From NCBI GenBank assembly GCA_947172415.1, contig OX359198.1, positions 3,441,401 to 3,505,400 of the forward strand: DNA of 64,000 nt, given 5' to 3'. The notes under the pieces are model-generated. The model searched no databases and had not been told where the DNA came from. It saw only the letters and a list, made by a program, of their open reading frames with translations. The stretch comes from Chondrosia reniformis. Lineage: Eukaryota > Porifera > Demospongiae > Chondrillida > Chondrillidae. Of the stretch, positions 58,937 through 64,000 are shown piece by piece. Position 1 is the first letter of the stretch. Each line of letters begins with the position of its first letter. The position numbers and the translations under genes are program-made.

Positions 58937-61900
58937 GTACCGGTACTAGTTATATTTACTCGTTGAAGATACTAAATGTACGTACTAGTTCTTTGAACTA
59001 GTTTTATGGATTACTTGAATGTTATAGTTGTGTGTAGTAGTTTTATTTACTACTTGTATGAACTAGTTACATGTACTAGTTGTATGTACTAGTACTAGGT
59101 TTATTTACTAGTTGTAGGTACAAGTGGTATTTAAAGGTTTAATGTAAAAGTTGTATGTACTAATTGTATGTTCTAGTTGTATGTACTAGTTGTATGTACT
59201 AGTTATGTTGTAGTTGTTCGTGCTAGTTGTATTAACTAGTTGTATGCACTATTTATAACTAGTTGTATGAACTAGTTGAATCAAATAGTTGTAGGTACTA
59301 TTACTGGTAATGTTAACTAGTTGTAGGTACTACTTGTATGTACTAGTTATATGTACTAGTTGTATGTACTATTTACTAGTTGTATGTACAAGTTGTATGG
59401 TCTGGTTGTATGTACTAGTTGTATGAACTAGTAATATGTACAAGTTGTCAGTATTAGTTGTATGTACTAGTTGTAGATAATAGTCGTATGTACTAGTTGT
59501 AAGTAATAGTTATATGTCCTAGTTGTATAAAGTAGTTGTATGAACTCGTATGTACTCATTTCTAGTTTTATGTACTAGTTGTATGAACTAATAGTAGTTA
59601 TATTTACTCATTGTAGATACTAAATGTACGTACTAGCTGTATGAACTAGTTTTATGGACCAGTTGAATGTACAAGTTATGTAGTACTTGTTTGTGCTAGT
59701 TGTTTTATCTAGTTGTATGCACTATTTATATACTAGTAGATGTATGAACTAGTTGTCGGTACTATAGCTGGTAATATTAACTAGTTGTAGGCACTTCTTG
59801 TATGTACTAGTTGTATGTACTATTTGTATGTACTAGGTTTGTACTAGTAGTTTGTGCTAGTTGTATGTACTAGTTGTATCAACTAGTCATGTACTAGTTG
59901 TATAAACTAGTTGTATGAGCTAGTCACTAGTGTTAAGTTCTAGTTGTATGTTCTAAATACATGTACTTGTTATATGTACTAGTTCTATGTACTAGTTGTG
60001 TGTATTAGTTCTATGAACTAATTTTCTGTTCTAGTTGAATGTACCAGTCGTATCGACTAGTTCTATGTACTCGTTGTGTGAACTAGTTGTGTGTACTAGT
60101 TATATATACTATTTGTATGTACTAGTTGTATTTACTAGTTGTAGCACTAGTTTTAAGTACTAGTTGTATGTACTAGATGTATGTACTAATTGTAAGTAAG
60201 AGTTCTATGTACTAGTTGTATGAAGTAGTTGTATGTACTTGTTGTATGTACTATTTGTATGTACTCGTTACTAGTTGTATGTACTCATTACTAGTTGTAT
60301 GTACTAGTCGTATCGACTAGTTCTATGTACTCGTTGTGTGAACTAGTTGTGTGTACTAGTTATATGTACTATTTGTACGTACTAATTGTATTTACTAGTT
60401 GTAGCACTAGTTTTAAGTACTAGTTGTATGTACTAGATGTATGTACTAATTGTAAGTCAGAGTTCTATGTACTAGTTGTATGAAGTAGTTGTATGTACTT
60501 GTTGTATGTACTATTTGTATGTACTCGTTACTAGTTTTATGTACTAGTTGAACGTACTAGTTGTATATTCTAGTTGTATATCCTAGTTGTAATCACTAGT
60601 AACTAGTTGTATGGTCTAGTTGTATGTACTAGTTGTATTTACTTGTTGTATGTACTGGTTATAACTAGTACTTGTGTGTACTAGTTGTATGTACAAATTG
60701 TATGTACAAGGTGTATGTACTAGTTTTATTTACTAGTGTTATGTACTAGTATTAGTTATACTTAATAGTTGTAGGTACAAGTTGTATGTAGTAGTTGCAT
60801 GTAGTAGGTTTATGTACGAATTGTATGTACTAGTTGTATGTAATAGTTGCATGTACTAGTTATGTACCAATTGTATGTACTAGTTGTATGTATATATTAC
60901 TTGTATGTACTAGCTGTGTACTAGTTGTATATACTAGTTTTATGTGGTAGTTTTATGTTCACTTTCTATGAACTAGCTGTATGTACTGGTGTCTTGTTAT
61001 TCGTACTAGTTGTAGTCATGAGTTTTATAATCTCTTTCTATGTACTAGTTGCATGTACTAGTTTCTAGCTAGTTGTATGCACAGGTTGTGTGTACTAGTT
61101 GCAAATAATACTTGTATGTCCTAGTTGTATATACTAGATGTATGTACTATTTATATATACAAGTTATATGTGTATGTATTAGTTATATGTACTAGTTAAT
61201 TGTGCAGTACTTGCGTGTACTAGTTGTATGTACTAATATTATATACTAGGTGTATGTACTAGTTTTATGTACAAGTTGTACGTACTAGTATTAGGTATAC
61301 TTAATAGTTGTATGTAGTAGTTGCATGTAGAGTAGTTGTATGTACGAATTGTAAATACTAGTTGTATGTAATAGTTGCATGTACTAGTTATGTACCAATT
61401 GTATGTACTAGTTGTACATATATATTACTTGTATGTACTAGCTGTGTACTAGTTGCATATCCTAGTTTCTTGCTAGTTGTGTGCACTGGTTGCGTGTACT
61501 AGTTGCAAATATTACTTGTATGTCCTAGTTGTATATACTAGGTGTATGTACTATTTATATATACTTGTTATATGTGTATGTAATAGTTATATGTACTAGT
61601 TATATGCAGTACTTGTGTGTACTAATTGTATATACTAGTTTTATGTACAAGTTGTACGTACTAGTATTAGGTATACTTAATAGTTGTATGTAATAGTTGC
61701 ATGTAGTAGTTGTATGTACGAATTGTATATATTAGTTGTACGTAATAGTTGCATGTACTAGTTATGTACCAATTGTATGTACTAGTTGTACGTATATATT
61801 ACTTGTATGTACTAGCTGTCTACTAGTTGCATATACTAGGTAGTTTTATGAACTAGCTGTATGTACTAGTGTCTTGTTGTTCATACTAGTTGTATTAATG

Positions 61901-62040
61901 AGTGTTATATACTCTTTCTGTGTATTAGTTGCATGTCCTAGTTTCTAGTTGTATGTACTAGTTGTATGCACTGGTTGTGTGTATTAGTTGTATATATTAC
62001 TTGTATGTCCTAGTTGTATATACTAGGTGTATATACTATT
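58937..62040 (+). repeat. 13-bp satellite, forward orientation, 3.1-kb block
   Basis: Includes a recent 260-bp duplication (60049-60568). It also includes three successive copies, near 60750, 61290 and 61665, of a ~370-580 bp block containing TAGTATTAGGTATACTTAAT, with a fourth after the next LINE near 63523. No gene seen. Confidence 0.9.
60049..60568 (+). repeat. 260-bp tandem duplication in satellite
   Basis: CGTATCGACTAGTTCTATG at 60049 recurs at 60309. Almost the whole intervening 260 bp (20 x 13) is repeated with few changes, pointing to recent unequal exchange. Confidence 0.8.
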
Positions 62041-62194
62041 AGACAGGCTGTGGCCTAGGTGCACCAGTGGTGAAGAAAACCCTGGGTCAACCAGAATAGG
62101 TTTTTCCACTGGTGCCTCCCAGGTGGATGCACCTGAATGTAATAGCCTTTCTTCGGTCCCCATGACAAACCAACCAGACCTCTAGACCGAGGAC

Positions 62195-62689
62195 ATGGTT
62201 AGGGCACTAATTGATTGCTATGAGCGATCTGAACCCAAAAGAGGTGGCTATCAGAAGTGTTTAGAGCAGGAATGGCTGAGCAAATACCCACATTTGCCTC
62301 AGACCGGTCGAACCCTTGCCTTCCAAGCCAAAAGGAACTTGGTAGAAGACGGAGTACTGCAAGTAACTGGTAGCCGAGATTTAGATTTGGTTAATGATGC
62401 ACCGCAAGGTGCCTCTAGAAGGAGAAGGATCCAAGGGGTGATCTGGAACCTGCAGAGGGATAATATCCTCATGGAGCTCTACCGAGAAAGTAAGCCCATG
62501 GAAAAGGGGTATGCCGAGCGGTTGTACCAGGCTTGGAATGCTAAAATGCCAGACCATAAAACCACAAAGGTAGCGCTAACTACAAGAGTTAGTAGAATCC
62601 AAAGAGGTCAAGGTCTCTCGAGACTAAACCTTGTGGAACCTGACTCTCGTGGTTTAGCCACCCAACTGAGACTGTGGAGGAAGGTGTGA
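62195..62689 (+). CDS. LINE copy 3, N-terminal ORF with duplicated module
   Basis: A 164-codon frame from an ATG inside the first module, ALIDCYERSEPKRGGYQKCL. The second module, MELYRESKPMEKGYAERLYQ, is intact, and it ends RLWRKV at TGA (62687-62689). Upstream in frame a TAG (about 62182) precedes the ATG where copy 2 has an open codon. Differences from copy 2 are few. It overlaps the next ORF by 16 bases in the -1 frame. Confidence 0.45.
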   Translation: MVRALIDCYERSEPKRGGYQKCLEQEWLSKYPHLPQTGRTLAFQAKRNLVEDGVLQVTGSRDLDLVNDAPQGASRRRRIQGVIWNLQRDNILMELYRESKPMEKGYAERLYQAWNAKMPDHKTTKVALTTRVSRIQRGQGLSRLNLVEPDSRGLATQLRLWRKV

Positions 62690-63123
62690 GAGCCCAGGGA
62701 CAGGAAGAGCCACACCAAGTTCAGGCCAGGACTGGACAAAATGATGAGCTGTTTACAGGCCCTGTTGAAACTCCCTCACATTATCATCCCAGTCCCAGGA
62801 CAAGTGGCAATGATCATCTGATGCAACTTTTAGGCAAAGCAAAAGATGCCTGTCTCCGAAAGAAACCTGGAGATTTCTCTGATAGAAAACCCTGTGGGGT
62901 GGTGCGGTTCAACCATGTTGATACGGCACTGCTTCAGGAGGCCAATGATTGGGTGGAGAAAGAGTGGCAGGAAGGCCCTAGGTCGGCCTGGCACCTGAAC
63001 TGCCTGGTCTACTCTGTTGCTATGGCTGTGAGGGAAAAACAACCAACGAATCGCAGCCATCCAACTAGAGAAGGAAATCAGACAATCAAAAGAGTAGTAA
63101 GAGACAGGAGGTCACATAAGTGA
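62674..63123 (+). pseudogene. LINE copy 3, start of main ORF
   Basis: An open frame whose residues NDHLMQLLGKAKDACLRKKPGDFSDRKP ... QEANDWVEKEW match copy 1 from 41099 and copy 2 from 48908 on. A lost base near 63035 changes the last ~35 residues before TGA at 63121-63123. Just beyond, the sequence jumps to the 3' noncoding region. The displayed start is a GTG, and an earlier in-frame start is possible. Confidence 0.6.
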
Positions 63124-63366
63124 CATGAAGGCCAAAGGCCTTAGGTTTTGTGTATGGAGGTACTCCCTCCTATTATGACGGTCAACTTTGGCCCAACGTG
63201 CACCTGTCTGCTGCTGCCGGAAGGAGGCAAAGCCGAGGCTTCTGGCTAAAAACCCAAAGAAGGGAAAACATAACTGACTGAGGGTTGTCCAAGCCAGACA
63301 CTCCTTGCCTTAGTTAACTAAGGCAGGAAGTAACAAAGTTCTCCATTAAGGCTTTTGTTTCTAAAG

Positions 63367-64000
63367 TATACTAGGTGTATGTACTATTCATATATACTAG
63401 TTATATGTGTATGTACTAGTTATATGTACTAGTTATATGCAGTATTCATGTGTACTAGTTGTATGTACTAATTTTATGCACTAGGAGTATGTGCTAGTTT
63501 TATGTACTAGTTGTATGTACTAGTATTAGGTATACTTAATACTTGTATGTTGTAGTTGCATGTAGTAGATGTATGTATGAATTGTATGTACTGGTTGTAT
63601 GTATATATTACTTGTATGTACTAGCTGTGTACTAGTTGTATATACTAGTTTTATGTGGTAGTTTTATGTTCACTTTCTATGAACTAGCTGTATGTACTAG
63701 TTTCTTGTTGTTCGTACTAGTTGTATTCATGAGTTTTATAATCTCTTTCTATATACTAGTTGCATGTACTAGTTTCTAGCTAGTTGTGTGCACTGGTTGC
63801 GTGTACTAGTTGCAAATATTGCTTGTATGTCCTAGTTGTATATACTAAGTGTATGTACTATTTATATATACTAGTTATATGTGTATGTACTAGTTATATG
63901 TACTAGTTATATGCAGTACTTGTGTGTACAGTTGTATGTACTAATTTTAGGTCTAGTTTTATGTACTAGTTGTAGATACTAGTCGTATGTACAAGTTGTA
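63367..64000 (+). repeat. 13-bp satellite, forward orientation, right edge of window
   Basis: Satellite resumes directly after LINE copy 3 and continues out of the window. It repeats the block with TAGTATTAGGTATACTTAAT (about 63523) seen three times before the LINE. Confidence 0.9.

Larger units (their letters stand above)
62041..63366 (+). mobile_element. RLE-type LINE, copy 3, internally deleted
   Basis: A 1.3-kb derivative. It starts near GCCTAGGTGCACCAG, equivalent to 48173 of copy 2. It keeps the N-terminal ORF and the beginning of the main ORF, then jumps at GCCTTAGGTTT/TGTATGGAGG (about 63146) to the 3' noncoding part, losing about 2.8 kb including all of the RT and endonuclease. The satellite piece TATACTAGGTGTATRTACTATT lies on both sides (about 62019-62040 and 63367-63388), a good candidate for a ~22-bp target-site duplication. 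It would need enzymes from a full-length copy to move. Confidence 0.85.

Overview
This is eukaryotic, gene-poor repeat DNA with no recognisable host gene. By eye, a little under 60% of the window is one degenerate 13-bp satellite (unit close to TACTAGTTGTATG). The rest is transposable elements inserted into it. Short introns (87 and 95 bp) in a DDE transposase, a Penelope-like element, RLE-type non-LTR elements and an aquatic-invertebrate reverse transcriptase family suggest a marine invertebrate. The GTCCGC...GAGGT motifs in the first 600 bases remind me of demosponge DNA, but that placement is low confidence.

Layout: 1-600 is non-satellite DNA. Satellite fills 601-950, 1784-4153, 7400-12396, 13352-14230, 15661-16436, 18005-18182, 21529-25486, 26126-39046, 39669-40842, 44425-44717, 45225-47984, 52313-53127, 55607-57726, 58937-62040 and 63367-64000. 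It reads TACTAGTTGTATG on the + strand except from about 29,595 to 40,371, where it reads as the reverse complement (a 10.8-kb inverted domain), and in two ~70-105 bp inverted patches. It contains longer homologous blocks and recent tandem duplications of 260 and 301 bp.

Insertions: a minus-strand reverse-transcriptase element of an aquatic-metazoan family (4154-7399); three copies of a GC-hairpin repeat with variable interiors (951-1346, 12397-13351, 16437-18004); a fold-back structure (14231-14946); a TA-flanked DDE transposon with perfect terminal repeats and a broken transposase (18185-21526); three copies of a ~500-640 bp repeat with a TATA-like box and a hammerhead-ribozyme-like core (25487-26125, 39047-39668, 44718-45224); a 98-bp hairpin sharing its ends with the Penelope element (40843-40940); three copies of an RLE-type LINE (41091-44424, 47985-52312, 62041-63366); a Penelope-like element with GIY-YIG endonuclease (53128-55606); and a truncated LINE with a (TGA)n tail (57727-58936).

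The most interesting thread is the family of ~600-bp repeats carrying a type I hammerhead-like motif. They look retrozyme-like and share the satellite with a Penelope-like element that has a similar motif near its 3' end, and with a minimal hairpin built from that element's ends. Also notable are the large satellite strand switch and the LINE whose N-terminal DNA-binding ORF lies in a different frame from its main ORF in two independent copies.
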